DNA of 64,000 nt, taken from positions 1,054,001 to 1,118,000 of the forward strand of contig AP026128.1 in NCBI GenBank assembly GCA_030295235.1. The letters are read 5' to 3'. This stretch comes from Fistulifera solaris (lineage: Eukaryota; Bacillariophyta; Bacillariophyceae; Naviculales; Stauroneidaceae). The notes below the pieces were generated by a model. It was not told the DNA's origin and searched no databases. It saw nothing but the letters and a program-made list of their open reading frames with translations. The first letter of the stretch is position 1. Every line of letters begins with the position of its first letter. Below, piece after piece: positions 52,837 through 62,937 of this stretch. The position numbers and the translations under genes were made by a program.

Positions 52837-55801
52837 ATGCCGAACCATAAACAAATACGGCGGAGGGCTATTCCTTGTCATCGCCAGGAAGCACTGAAAC
52901 AGCCGCTGCAGTGCGGTGATGATCAACAAGAATCAACGCTCAACTCAACAACGACTTCTTCGTTGTCTGTCAACATCGATACAATGCCAAGTGGACCTAT
53001 TTCTCTTCTTGTAGATCAGGAGCACGAGAAGGCTGCTGAAGTTTCAATCAAACAAGCTCACCGGCGGCGCGAGATGTCCCCGGATAAAAAATCAAAAACA
53101 AAAGCTAGCAATTCTCCAGGAGCAAGTCCAAAGAGGCCGAAAGAATCAGATAATGACATTGCTGGTCGGTCTTTACCAGAAACGGATAATCTCGCTTCTC
53201 ATGGTTTGATGCTCGGCGTCCCATTGGATGCGGCCATGCGTGAAACAACAACCTACGACCCTGTCGGACATGAGAAAGCAGTGGACACTGGCGCTGTCAG
53301 TTTCGACTCGAGTGCTGATGACCATCCACATAAAGATCTACGGAACAAGCCAGTTGACACACTCGTCCCAAAAACTGTTACTATAAAGAAAGATACGGAG
53401 ATGAAAATCGTATCATCATCAAACGTTGCTAATGACGCAACTGGGTTGGCACTCGTGTCCGGAGACCCGTCTGAATCTGAGCGCAGTGAAACTGAATTTC
53501 ACTGTATTTCCGCGGCACAAGTTACCGAAACGGATCGCGATTCAAACTTCCTAGCTGCAACGACATCAAAGTCGGCTTTCCGGCCGGAAAAAGCGTCGTC
53601 TACATCAGTTACGATTGAGGAAGATTCGGACGAAAAGGCAAACCCCGTTATTGAGAAACGACAGTCTCAGCCATCAGACGATATTTCATTTGCAGAATCA
53701 ATATCTTGCCGCACATGCAATCGATCTAGTTTTACTACTGGAACAGCCGTAAAGAAGGTAAGTCATGACTTGCGATGAGAATGTTCTCGTCGCACCGTCT
53801 TCGGATTCTCTGATATTTTTGTCAAAGCTTTGCGAGAAGCGTGGCTGCTGGGTCACAGGCGAAGTAGCTGATTGTGAGGTATCGATGAATGCAGTTTGCA
53901 GGGTTGAATTTAATGTAGAGGGATCGACGGAGGAGAGTTTTCGCATCCGATCTACACCGAAAGATTTAGATATGCTGGAGAAGATGGTGAAATTAGGCCG
54001 CGTTGGTTCTGGTGCACGAGTCAATATTTTCCGCTCGGAAGAGAATCTTTATTGCCCAGCAACAGTGTTACAAGAGCGTCCACAACATATGAAAGCTTTT
54101 TTCGTTCAATACGACGACGGAGAAAGTGAATGGATAAATCTTTGGTTTCACAAATTTGATGTATTGGCTGACGCCCCTAGCAGAAAGAAAATCAAATCTT
54201 CTTCGAGTCAATCTAAAAGTATTGGGATAAAAGAAGAACGAGAAAATGCTTTGAAGGAATCACAAAGATCACATAACGGAATCGAGTTGGGAGAGTCGAA
54301 AGGGTTAACAGCTGTGCCACTAAAAGATGTGCAAAGTCCCGTAAGTTCAAAACCGATCGAGAAGGTCCCTGAGGATGAAGGGACCGACACTTGCTTAGAA
54401 AATGCGCATGATACGGACGAATTAGTTGACGCAGGAAAGGACGAAGCCACTTCACCTTATGTTGAGCGTAAACATTTAAAAAGGAAGAGAGATATTGATG
54501 ACGCTTCCCTTACGGATGACAAAGAAGTGGCGTCGCTCCAGGAAGACAAAGGCGTCGAGAACCATTTGGCCCGAAAAGCGCGTCGAGGAAAGAAGGCTCC
54601 CAGGGTGCGAAGTAAAGTGTCAGTAGAGGCAAGTAACGCTGTCGACGATGGCGAAGAATCGTCAGTATGCAAGGAGGACAGTTCTGAGGAATCGGGGGTC
54701 GTGATTCGCGATTGTTTGATTTCTACCAACACGGAAAAGAAAAGCGTGATTCAAGTTGATTCAGTTTCGCACGTAGTTAGTTCCGATTTCCCAGAAGAAT
54801 CTGCCACAAAGCTTAGAGCAGAAGTAGAGCGATCAGCCTCACGTGTTTGTGGTACAGACGTTTCGCAAGATGTTTGTCTGGAAGTCGACTCAAAAAAGTC
54901 TCAAAAACATCAGGAAGTGGACAGAGAAGTTACTGTCGGAAATCGAGTTGGTATCTACTGGGAAGGCGACAAAAGGTACTACTACGGAAAAGTAACGAGA
55001 CACGAGAAGGGCAAGAAAAAACCTTTCTTCTTGGAATATGATGACGGCGAAAGTGAATGGGTAGATTTCTCTAAAATCAAATTTCGTTTCGAAAAGAAGA
55101 AAGTAGCCAGAAGGGCAAAGGTTGTTGACGAGTCAACCTTTTTTGAATGCACGAGCAAAGCGCAGCTCGATCAATCAGAAATCGACACCTCTTTGCCCCA
55201 GCCATCAGCCCGAACGACACGTAGGTCATTGAATACCACTGAAATAGACGAAGACGCCGCTCTTGTTAGTGATGGCGTACCAACAACCAGAAAGAAATCG
55301 AAGTTGACAAAAGAAAACGATTCAGGTATCCGAGACGGTGAGTTGGCCGAGATCAAAGTGGGCACAAGGGTTGCTGTGTGGTGGCCAGATGACCGTAGGT
55401 ACTACGAAGGCGTTGTTTCGAAGAAACAGCCAGACGCAAGTTGGAGACCTTTCTATCTCGAATACGACGATGGAGAAGCGGAATGGATTGATTTTCGACA
55501 GCATAAATTCAAAATTCTTCGAGTTGACGACGAGGAGAAAGACGCAGGCCATTCTACAGGCAAGGCATGCTCGGATCCGTCAAAGGTTTGGATCGGAACG
55601 CGTCTGTCAGTTTGGTGGCCGGAAGAAGAAGAATATTTCGATTGCACCGTCACTCGCTACCGTGATCACAAACGGCCGTTTTATTTGGAATATGAAGACG
55701 GAGATCGGGAATGGATCGACCTTGCTGAACATAAATTCTTCATTATTGAAAGTGAAACGTCAAATCAACGTCGAACAGGTAAATGCGATCGTTCTCGTTG
55801 A
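52837..55801 (+). CDS. Protein with four Tudor-like domains (2 exons)
   Basis: Exons 52837-53757 and 53828-55801 with a 70-nt GTAAGT...CAAAG intron; ~964 residues. The first 300 residues are Ser/Asp/Lys-rich and disordered. Tudor-like barrels then repeat: RVNIFRSEENLYCPATV with YDDGESEWI, RVGIYWEGDKRYYYGKV with YDDGESEWVDF, RVAVWWPDDRRYYEGVV with YDDGEAEWIDF, and RLSVWWPEEEEYFDCTV with YEDGDREWIDL. Each has the aromatic-rich strand and Y-D/E-DG core of chromatin Tudor/PWWP barrels that read methyl-Lys or methyl-Arg. The first copy stands ~270 residues before the last three. The frame ends at 55801, but a 36-nt GTAAAT...GAAG intron there would extend it by ~20 residues (NLEERQMELELN), so the C-terminus is uncertain. 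Nuclear role inferred. Confidence 0.82.
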
Positions 55802-56061
55802 AGATGCATGGAAGGCAATTTGGAAGAACGCCAAATGGAGCTTGAGCTCAACGGTGATTCTTCAGCACGCTGGCAAATGTAGTCGTGCCTTTCGAAATTG
55901 GCTAATCAGCTTCCAGAATCATTTCCCGACGAAACGTTACGAAGATAAAGATTATTCAACGCACGCTTAATAAATATATGAACCATACTGTGCGTTTAAG
56001 TCATTTGGCACCGGGACATCAGCACACAAATTGTACTTGCTACCGTGTAATTACTAAAGGG

Positions 56062-56658
56062 TCACGAAGGGAAGCATAAAAAGGAAGCAACCAGTAGAAA
56101 CCAAATGCTTCGGTTGGTTGATTGAGATGTAGGAGTAGCTGGCGAGGACTCGGGAACGTTGCCCCCAGCAGCAGCCGGTGAAACCGACGGTTCGGAGATA
56201 CCTCCAGCAGACGCAGGTGACCGCGATGAATCGGATACTTGTCCATCGGGCGCGGTTGTCGTAGAAGAAGACGGAACCGAAGGAGCTTGCACTGGTGGAC
56301 TTGTTGGCCGATACGGAACGCAGTCTAGTGTAGGAAGGTCTCTCTGCACACATTCGCATTTGCCGAGTTCCGGAATGACACCAACTTCACCGACGACTAA
56401 ACAGTAAAGTTCAGAATTCGTCTTATCTTCATGATAGCAACCACAAATCGTAGTATCCAACGGAATGCCGGACTCGAAATCAGGATAGGATCGCACACAT
56501 TCACACTCTTTGTTGCAAAATTCAGGATTGAGGAAAAACCCTTCACCTACATCAATTTCGTCCCCATCACGTGGATAGAAAAAGCATGAATTCTGAGCGC
56601 CAACAAAGGTACTCAGCACAAGCGCAGACACAGCAATGAAGAGACGATTGACGTTCAT
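56062..56658 (-). CDS. Secreted cysteine-rich protein with P/S/T-rich stalk and hydrophobic tail
   Basis: A 198-residue surface-type protein. A signal peptide (LFIAVSALVLSTFVGAQ) is followed by a compact region with twelve Cys between residues ~25 and 113 (NSCFFYP, CNKECECV, TICGCY, KCECVQR). The P/S/T/A-rich stalk spans 115-180, probably O-glycosylated, and a C-terminal hydrophobic segment WFLLVASFLCF suits a GPI anchor or a membrane tail. The Cys pattern loosely recalls VWC-like modules, but I make no family claim. Clean frame, no intron. Likely cell-wall or cell-surface associated. Confidence 0.75.
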   Translation of the reverse strand: MNVNRLFIAVSALVLSTFVGAQNSCFFYPRDGDEIDVGEGFFLNPEFCNKECECVRSYPDFESGIPLDTTICGCYHEDKTNSELYCLVVGEVGVIPELGKCECVQRDLPTLDCVPYRPTSPPVQAPSVPSSSTTTAPDGQVSDSSRSPASAGGISEPSVSPAAAGGNVPESSPATPTSQSTNRSIWFLLVASFLCFPS

Positions 56659-57020
56659 CCTGTTTGCGAGAGCTTTAGAGGATGAAGAGTGTGACTTATG
56701 AAGGCTTTGATTTTATGTTGTGAGTTTGGAGGGTAATAATGACCGAAAGCAGAATAAGGCGCAAAACTCAGAATTGTTGGCATTTATTTGGCTATCGGCA
56801 TTCGGCATCAAATGTGACCGATACTGTACCGCTACGACTGGAACCTCTAATGATCAATCATGACGTGCTAAAACAAAAGCAAACGAGGTAAATCTAGTGC
56901 CCATGGTATCTAGAATATCTAGACTAGGTCCACCTATTTATTCAATTGTGGAGTTGCATCACTGAGGAAAACTAAGGCCATCCATTTACTAACTCTTAAA
57001 GTGCCAAAATCCTTGAAATC
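56659..57020. other. Gap between two leftward genes
   Basis: 362 bp; no gene or repeat seen. Short TCTAGA motifs near 56910-56930 recall those at 52300. Confidence 0.4.
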
Positions 57021-57773
57021 TTACCTTTGCTGATTGTTTCGTCGTTGTTGCTCTTCATATATTTCATTGATATCTTTCCCCTCCAAAGCTTTGGCAAGTT
57101 CCTTCATTTCTTCGTCGGTAGGCATTCTCTTCTCATCTTGCATTGGCGTTTCTACAGGAGGTCTCGCTGGAGTACCGTCGTCTTTTCTCCAAGTTCGAAA
57201 GCCCTTTTCACCTGGCTCATACATTTCTCCTTGGAAGCCGACCATAATGTTCGAAATAGACTGGGCTCCTGGTACATCCTTTTCCATTTTCGTGAAGAGC
57301 AAGTCCGGATTGTTGTACGCCACTTCCATTTCTGAGTCGCCCGGTGCGATCCAAATTTCCAGCGCCCCACGACACGGAAACAACTCAATTGGTCGCAAAT
57401 TACCCGCATGCATTTCAATAAGAGGCCACTGACGCGCGACGGCTTGTTCGACCGTCACATCGGTCACTCGTGCGACCTTGCCGGCGAACCAAAACGTTTC
57501 AGACTTCGGTTCACGGACGTAGACATCGTTCGTCAGTTCTTTCCCCGCTGCTTCTCGGATCGCCAAAAAGTGTTCATGTTGACGCTGGCAATTTCGAGGA
57601 ATGTATTTCATATCCGGTCGTACCGGAGTCTCTTCATTTTCCTCGGCAAGGATGGCGTCCCAGTCTTTGCGACTGCTGAACGTTCTGCTCGAGCGTCGCA
57701 AGAATGCTGGGCCTGGTAGAAAACTTGTGACCGGCACTGCTAAGCACAACAATGAGAAAAACAGGAAATGCAT
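57021..57773 (-). CDS. Plastid-targeted conserved protein, unknown
   Basis: A 250-residue protein with a diatom bipartite presequence: MHFLFFSLLCLAVPVTS then FLPGPAFLRR, Phe at +1, and an Arg/Ser-rich transit peptide to ~35. The mature part is soluble: DVYVREPKSETFWFAGKVARV, RQWPLIEMHAGNLRP, FPCRGALEIWIAPGDSEM, VAYNNPDLLFTKM, and a Gln/Asn/Glu-rich C-terminal tail. The WFAGKVAR and IEMHAGNLRP blocks look conserved, but I cannot name the family. Clean frame, single exon. Confidence 0.78.
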   Translation of the reverse strand: MHFLFFSLLCLAVPVTSFLPGPAFLRRSSRTFSSRKDWDAILAEENEETPVRPDMKYIPRNCQRQHEHFLAIREAAGKELTNDVYVREPKSETFWFAGKVARVTDVTVEQAVARQWPLIEMHAGNLRPIELFPCRGALEIWIAPGDSEMEVAYNNPDLLFTKMEKDVPGAQSISNIMVGFQGEMYEPGEKGFRTWRKDDGTPARPPVETPMQDEKRMPTDEEMKELAKALEGKDINEIYEEQQRRNNQQR

Positions 57774-57954
57774 TTTGGAAGCAATTGGACGTGTTAAAAT
57801 GCTTGTTGGTAATTATTACTCCTATAAAGTAAGTTCGCACAAGATTGACGCGTACAGTACCTGGTCGTTCATACTTTGTACATAGCATTAACAGCCATTC
57901 CCTGCGCTTTCCAGAAAATCTGGAATCGCTTGTACTGTATTGGTTCAAGCAGAG

Positions 57955-58269
57955 GGAGCATGAAGGGAATTCAGTCGCGGTCTCGTAGAACCAACACATT
58001 GATCCTATAGTGACAATAGCAGTCAACGATCCGGAAGCTCTTTGGGAGCTTAAATCAAGATGTTGCGTTTCAAATGAGAAGCGATAAAGGGCTTTAAATT
58101 GATAATTCATTTTGTTTTATCATTTGTGGCCGAGCTTGTCGCCGTTCCATTCGTTCTCCGTAGTTGGAGCGTGACGGAAATTCAGTCGCGTTGACTGCTA
58201 AGGTTTATTGTCGCTATTGGATCAATATGTTGGTTCTACGAGACCGCGACTGAATTTCAGTCACGCTCC
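57955..58269. repeat. Foldback (MITE-like) element with ~70 bp inverted ends
   Basis: The left arm starts GGAGCATGA (57955) and contains TTCAGTCGCGGTCTCGTAGA and ACATTGATCC, ending AGCAGTCAAC (~58027). The right arm (58190-58269) is the reverse complement of the same order, ending TTTCAGTCACGCTCC. The loop is ~160 bp. A third copy of the terminal motif lies inside at 58166-58190 (GGAGCGTGACGGAAATTCAG). No clear target-site duplication and no coding capacity. The right-arm core GTTGGTTCTAC...CGACTG-ATTTCAGTCA is shared with every unit of the array at 16 kb. Confidence 0.8.
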
Positions 58270-58316
58270 TAGATATTCTGTGTGCTTGGTCAGCTCGTAC
58301 CGTACTTGTACCGTAC

Positions 58317-58375
58317 CAAACACCCAAATTTTCTGGAAACGTCAAACCAGCACACCATATTTTCTGGAGACGTCT
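58317..58375. repeat. Two inverted copies of the 11.5-kb minisatellite unit
   Basis: CACCCAAATTTTCTGGAAACG and CACACCATATTTTCTGGAGACG are the reverse complement of the unit core found at 11490-11838. They lie next to the foldback element. Confidence 0.75.
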
Positions 58376-58543
58376 AACCAGGTGAAATTTGTTTGTGCTT
58401 CGCATTTCACTTCTTTTTTTCCCCTACTTTCCTTCTTCGTCTGCATCATCGTTATCTCCGCGACAACAAAAAGAAACCCATTAATAATTTAGTAAAGTCA
58501 TATTGCTCAACTACCAGGCAATGAGAGCAAAGAAACGGCAATC

Positions 58544-59328
58544 ATGAGAGTTTTCTACATTTTCGTCCTCGTTTGCCTCGCCAGTTTAACTCGTACATCG
58601 GGTGAATCTCACCCAAGGCCGCTGTCGCCGGTCGCAAGAAACGAACCCCTCGATCATTTTCCGTTCGTTTACGACGGGAAGGAGCCAAGTTGTTCGTGCA
58701 ACGCCAAACTGAAGCATCGAATAGAGAAATACTGCTATACACTACAGGTTCCGTGATTATGGAAACTTTTGGGCTCGCTTGTATCCTTGCAATCAGCACG
58801 GCAATACCTATCCTCCGCGATTTTCCTATTATGTCCTTGCTCTTCATCATCTTTTGTTCCAGTACCATACAGAGTGCTATTTACGGCGCAACTTCATCGA
58901 TTGCCTCCAATCAAGTCCGGAGACCGACTACTGTGCCAGGAGATACTACATGGTACAACAAGCTACGTAAGCCGTTTTTCAATCCTCCGGGCTGGGTGTT
59001 CCCTGTCATGTGGCTGTTGGTGTGCAAACCGACACAATTGTTGGCGACTTTGAGACTCATGGAAAGAATTCCAACACCTTGGGTACCTCTGATTATATTC
59101 TGTGCTCACTTGTCACTTGGAGATGCTTGGAATCAAGTCTTCTTTGGTCGTCAACGGATCGGACTGGGGGCCATTGTCATTTCCGTTTTCTATGGGATGT
59201 TGGTGTTGTCTACAGCTCTTTTTTACGATTTAGATCCAACTGCCGGTCTTCTTTTACTTCCTACCTGTGCATGGGTCATGGTAGCCACGGCGCTGAACTT
59301 TGAAATTTATCGGCTGAACAAAAAGTAA
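58544..59328 (+). CDS. TSPO: TspO/MBR (translocator protein) with N-terminal extension
   Basis: Read as one gene of 261 residues. The TspO domain covers ~100-260: YNKLRKPFFNPPGWVFPVMW (family signature W/Y-x2-L-x-KP-x4-PPxWVFPxVW), and later Trp/Asn-rich helices with GDAWNQVFFGR. Five membrane spans are expected. TspO proteins bind tetrapyrroles and cholesterol and respond to stress. The first ~65 residues form a signal peptide (MRVFYIFVLVCLASLTRTSG) and a linker, so the protein likely enters the secretory route. The two halves lie in different frames; one extra G at GGG 58676-58678 joins VYDGEGAKLF. A start at the internal Met (METFGLAC, 58759), without the extension, is the alternative. Confidence 0.85.
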
Positions 59329-59414
59329 ATCGCACTTGAAACAGTTATTGCATACTTTCTGATGTACACGAACTAGGTGAACTGAATTATTCTGCATTGT
59401 GTCTAGTTTATCTT

Positions 59415-62400
59415 TCAAACACTACTTTCTATGCCTGCTGCGCTCCGAAGCAATCGCTGCATCTTGGGGGCAATGTCGGAGCCAGAAGGATCGAGAGAAC
59501 CGAGTACCATGTTTTCGATCCGGGGATTGCGGAACGAAATACGTTCCAGATCTTCAGACTGATCATCGTCAACTAATTCTATTAGTTGACCGAACACCGT
59601 ATCGGCAAATAGCTTTTCGCGAAGCGTGCTATCAGAAATATCGACTTGCTGATTCAATAGCCTTTGCCATGCTGCTTCGTTAGATACAATAGACTTACAC
59701 CACACGGATGTGGCTTTCTCTTCCATTTCTGAATTACTCTCAAAAGCCGTTGCGATGGCTAGTCCAATCATGCATGCGTGAGCCTTATCGGCCGAGTCAG
59801 TAACCTGGTCTACTTTTTGCAGAGCAATCTGAAGCAATCGCTGCGGTGGCTGAAGGGGATTCTCGTTGTCCCCCATGAGCTCCTTCTGTGCCATAACTAG
59901 CTCTCTTTTCTTCTCAATGTTGCGATGAAGTTTCATCGAGTCATCCGCCTGTACGAGAGACTCCATCATGACAATTCTGTTACTGAGATTGGCAGCACTT
60001 AGCGTATTTAAGGTGTCCGACAATGCAGCATTTCCTCCATTGATTTTCTGCAGCAACGAAGCAGTGGCCGAGCTGTAGTCTTTATTGTGAATGTCTTGTA
60101 TCCACTTATACGGAGCAAGGGCTGTCTCATTCTTCATCCAGTGCGCGAGAGCTTCAGGACAGTATTTGCCATATCTCAGTGCATGACCAAAAAGACGGCG
60201 GTCAATAAACCATTTCAAGACTCCTGATCCAAACAGCAAATTGGTCGTCTTGTCGACTTGTGCAGCATTTGCTTCAAATAAAGGCTCTAAAGCAAAACTT
60301 GCACCATCGCCTCTCTGCTCATGGTCGTAAACAATTTCACAAATTCCATCGATATAGATATGTGCCACGCACAGTTCGTACAAGAGTAAATCGTTTTTCC
60401 ATGTGCTAATGCGGCGTAGTAAAGAGAAAGCCTCTTTCAGTGATTCGGTGTAAGAAGACCTAGTAACGTCATTCGGAAAAGCCATCAGATTATCCAGGCA
60501 AGTTTGAAGCCAAAATTGTACAATGGATTGGGCGACACTAGACGAAGCGACAGAATGAGACCCCCAGAATGATACCTGACGCTTCAGAATATTATGTAGC
60601 GACGGATGACTAGTCCAAACGGGGACATCAGTCAGGGATTGCACTTGAGGAAGCACGTTCGGAGGAACATCGTATGTCGCGTTAGCATGCTCGGCACGGA
60701 ACGCCAATGCGGCATCGATTCCTTCGCAGCACCATCGCAAAAATGATTCTTGCCGATCTTGCCCCCACCAGTCAAACAAATCTCCTGCAACCCCTCAAGC
60801 CATTCGGCAACACTGCCTGCTTTTAGATTTTTAATCTGATCACGTTCCCATCCGATGGTGTGATTCGAGGCGATCGCTTGCAAAGCGCTGGCTTCTTGTC
60901 CCATGGCAAGCAACTGCCAGCGACACAGAGCGGAAAGATCACGATAGCGTGCAGTTTGCTGTAAGAACTCAATAAATGCAAGATGCAACTCGACAGGCCG
61001 TGAGGGCGACGTAATGATTTCCCGTTGTTCTTGCAACAACTGTCTGGAGAAAGAAATGACTGCTTGTTCGAGATCGCCGACACTTGCATCGAGTAATGAC
61101 GGCGGTAAGCGAGGTACCTGGTCCGGGTGACTATAATTCTCCCAAAATGCTGCTTTGAGATGCATTTGCAATGTTTTGGCATGCATTCGGTTCCCCCCAG
61201 GGGACGAGCTTTTGCTAGTTTCGTCGCGTAAGGTAAAGCGTAAGCCGATTCCGGTAGCATCCCAAACAATGATACCGTACTTGACCCAATCTTTGGTAAG
61301 CGTTTCGGGTAAAATGGTAGCGACAGTTCCAGGAACGTGCACATCCAATTCGTGGACACGATCACCACTCAATGCTAGGACAACGGTCGTTCGACCCGCT
61401 TGTCCCACTCCCAATCGCACCCGTCCAGGATCCACATGAGTCGATACGATGGTGTAGGCAACATTGTTATCGGCAACTTCCAATCCAGCCACGTGCGCCT
61501 CTTGCGCCGGATCGACAAAGCGATTGAGCCGTTGCATCACTTGCAACGTTCCGTCGAGAAATCGAGCCCAATACAGGCGCGAGTTCTCATGATCTGAAAC
61601 CACCAAGAAAAGCATGTGCAACGAATTTCCTTGATACGCCGCTTGAATGACTTTGAGCATCGAGATTTCGTTCGCATGCTCTTGTGCCCGGTAGACGGGC
61701 AACAGCTGGAGTACTTCGCGGCATTCGAACAACACCCGACGGGACTCGGTATGATGCATGGTCCATTCCAAGACAGAACCGTCCGCAAACACCACTAAAA
61801 ATGTTCGATCGGTACAAGGACACACCGCCACAACCGCTTCCGAGGGCGACACGGTCGAAGCAGAAGAAGAAGTCCACAACGGAAAGAACGACGATTTCTT
61901 CTCCTCTTGGACAAGTTGCGCATGAACACTCATGGGGATGGTAGTCTGTGACACCCAGTAGACGTGTCCCTGTGACGTTCCTACCCATATACGAGGAGCC
62001 TGTCCCGCCGCAACTTGGAGAGTTGTAATCGAATCACCGTCTAGCAGAGGAATCGAAGTGTAAGTAGCGGGTGGTTGACGTTGTGTCAAGGAACGCGCAT
62101 CGAGCTGCCAGACTAGGAAGTCTCCATTATCTTTGTTTACAGCATATACAAAGGCAGTTCGTGGAGATTGTGGGTCAGTGTGTATTTTGGTAACGGTTTT
62201 GTCGTACACTAGTTTGGGGTGCACTAACGAGAGGGTAGCTAAAGAGAGCTTTTGATCCCCAAGAGTTGCCTTTGGAGGAGCATACCAGACTTTTAATTCC
62301 GTAGATAAAACAAGACAATTCCAGCGCAATCTTGCAGCTCCTGAAATATAAAAACTGTCCTCGGATAAGATACTTTCCGGCAAAGGGAAACAACATCCAT

Positions 62401-62484
62401 CGACCAAGGCACGTCAGCGGTTGGTGTCTGAATGCTGCGATGGGTTTCTGTTCCCTGCAACCTTCCGGGCGAAGAGAAGGTCAT
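59415..62484 (-). CDS. NUP133: NUP133-like nuclear pore protein
   Basis: Read as one gene of 1023 residues starting at ATG 62484. Two frame changes sit at short runs: near 62404-62409 (TADVP to LVDGCCFPL) and AAA at 60778-60780 (EI to LFDWWGQDR), and one base at each restores 1024 codons. The N-terminal half is a beta-propeller, with WQLDARSL, RIWVGTSQGHVYWVS and FADGSVLEW. The C-terminal half is alpha-helical: HLKAAFWENYSHP, FIEFLQQTARYRDLSALC and long amphipathic helices to the end. This is the Nup133/Nup155 propeller-solenoid layout of the Y-complex scaffold. HLKAAF near the start of the solenoid is the best Nup133-specific feature I see. Nup155 is the less likely alternative. Confidence 0.72.
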
Positions 62485-62937
62485 TTGCTAGTCCTCTTTG
62501 ATTGATGCGGCTTTATTGTAGGGGAGGGATTGTTGTCAATGCCGTTGATAAGCCCATCACTGCTCTCCTTTCGAAGCGTCACACCATTTTCATATTGCTT
62601 GGGAGGCTCGTCGCGGCTCGCGGTGCTCTTGGCTCAATTAGATATAGTTTTCCGCTTAGTAATTTGAGTACCGCTATAGCTTTTAGCTAGCAGGATACGG
62701 TACTAAAGAATTAATCGCAAAACGTGCGACGAACGACGAACGAATGAGACGAAAATAAACGTTCGACGACAAAAATATTATGATTGACATCGTTGGCTTT
62801 TCTCTTCAAGTCCATCAACTTGTTACTCATCTCTAGGCTCTAAACTCGACTAATACACGGCCTTTCGTCGTCAAGAACCTGTCTTGGTCGTATTCGTATT
62901 GTTGCGTTGATACTTCACCAAACACTTGTCTTTAAAA
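62485..62937. promoter_or_regulatory. Divergent promoter of NUP133 and the last gene
   Basis: 453 bp between divergent starts; no gene recognised. Confidence 0.4.
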
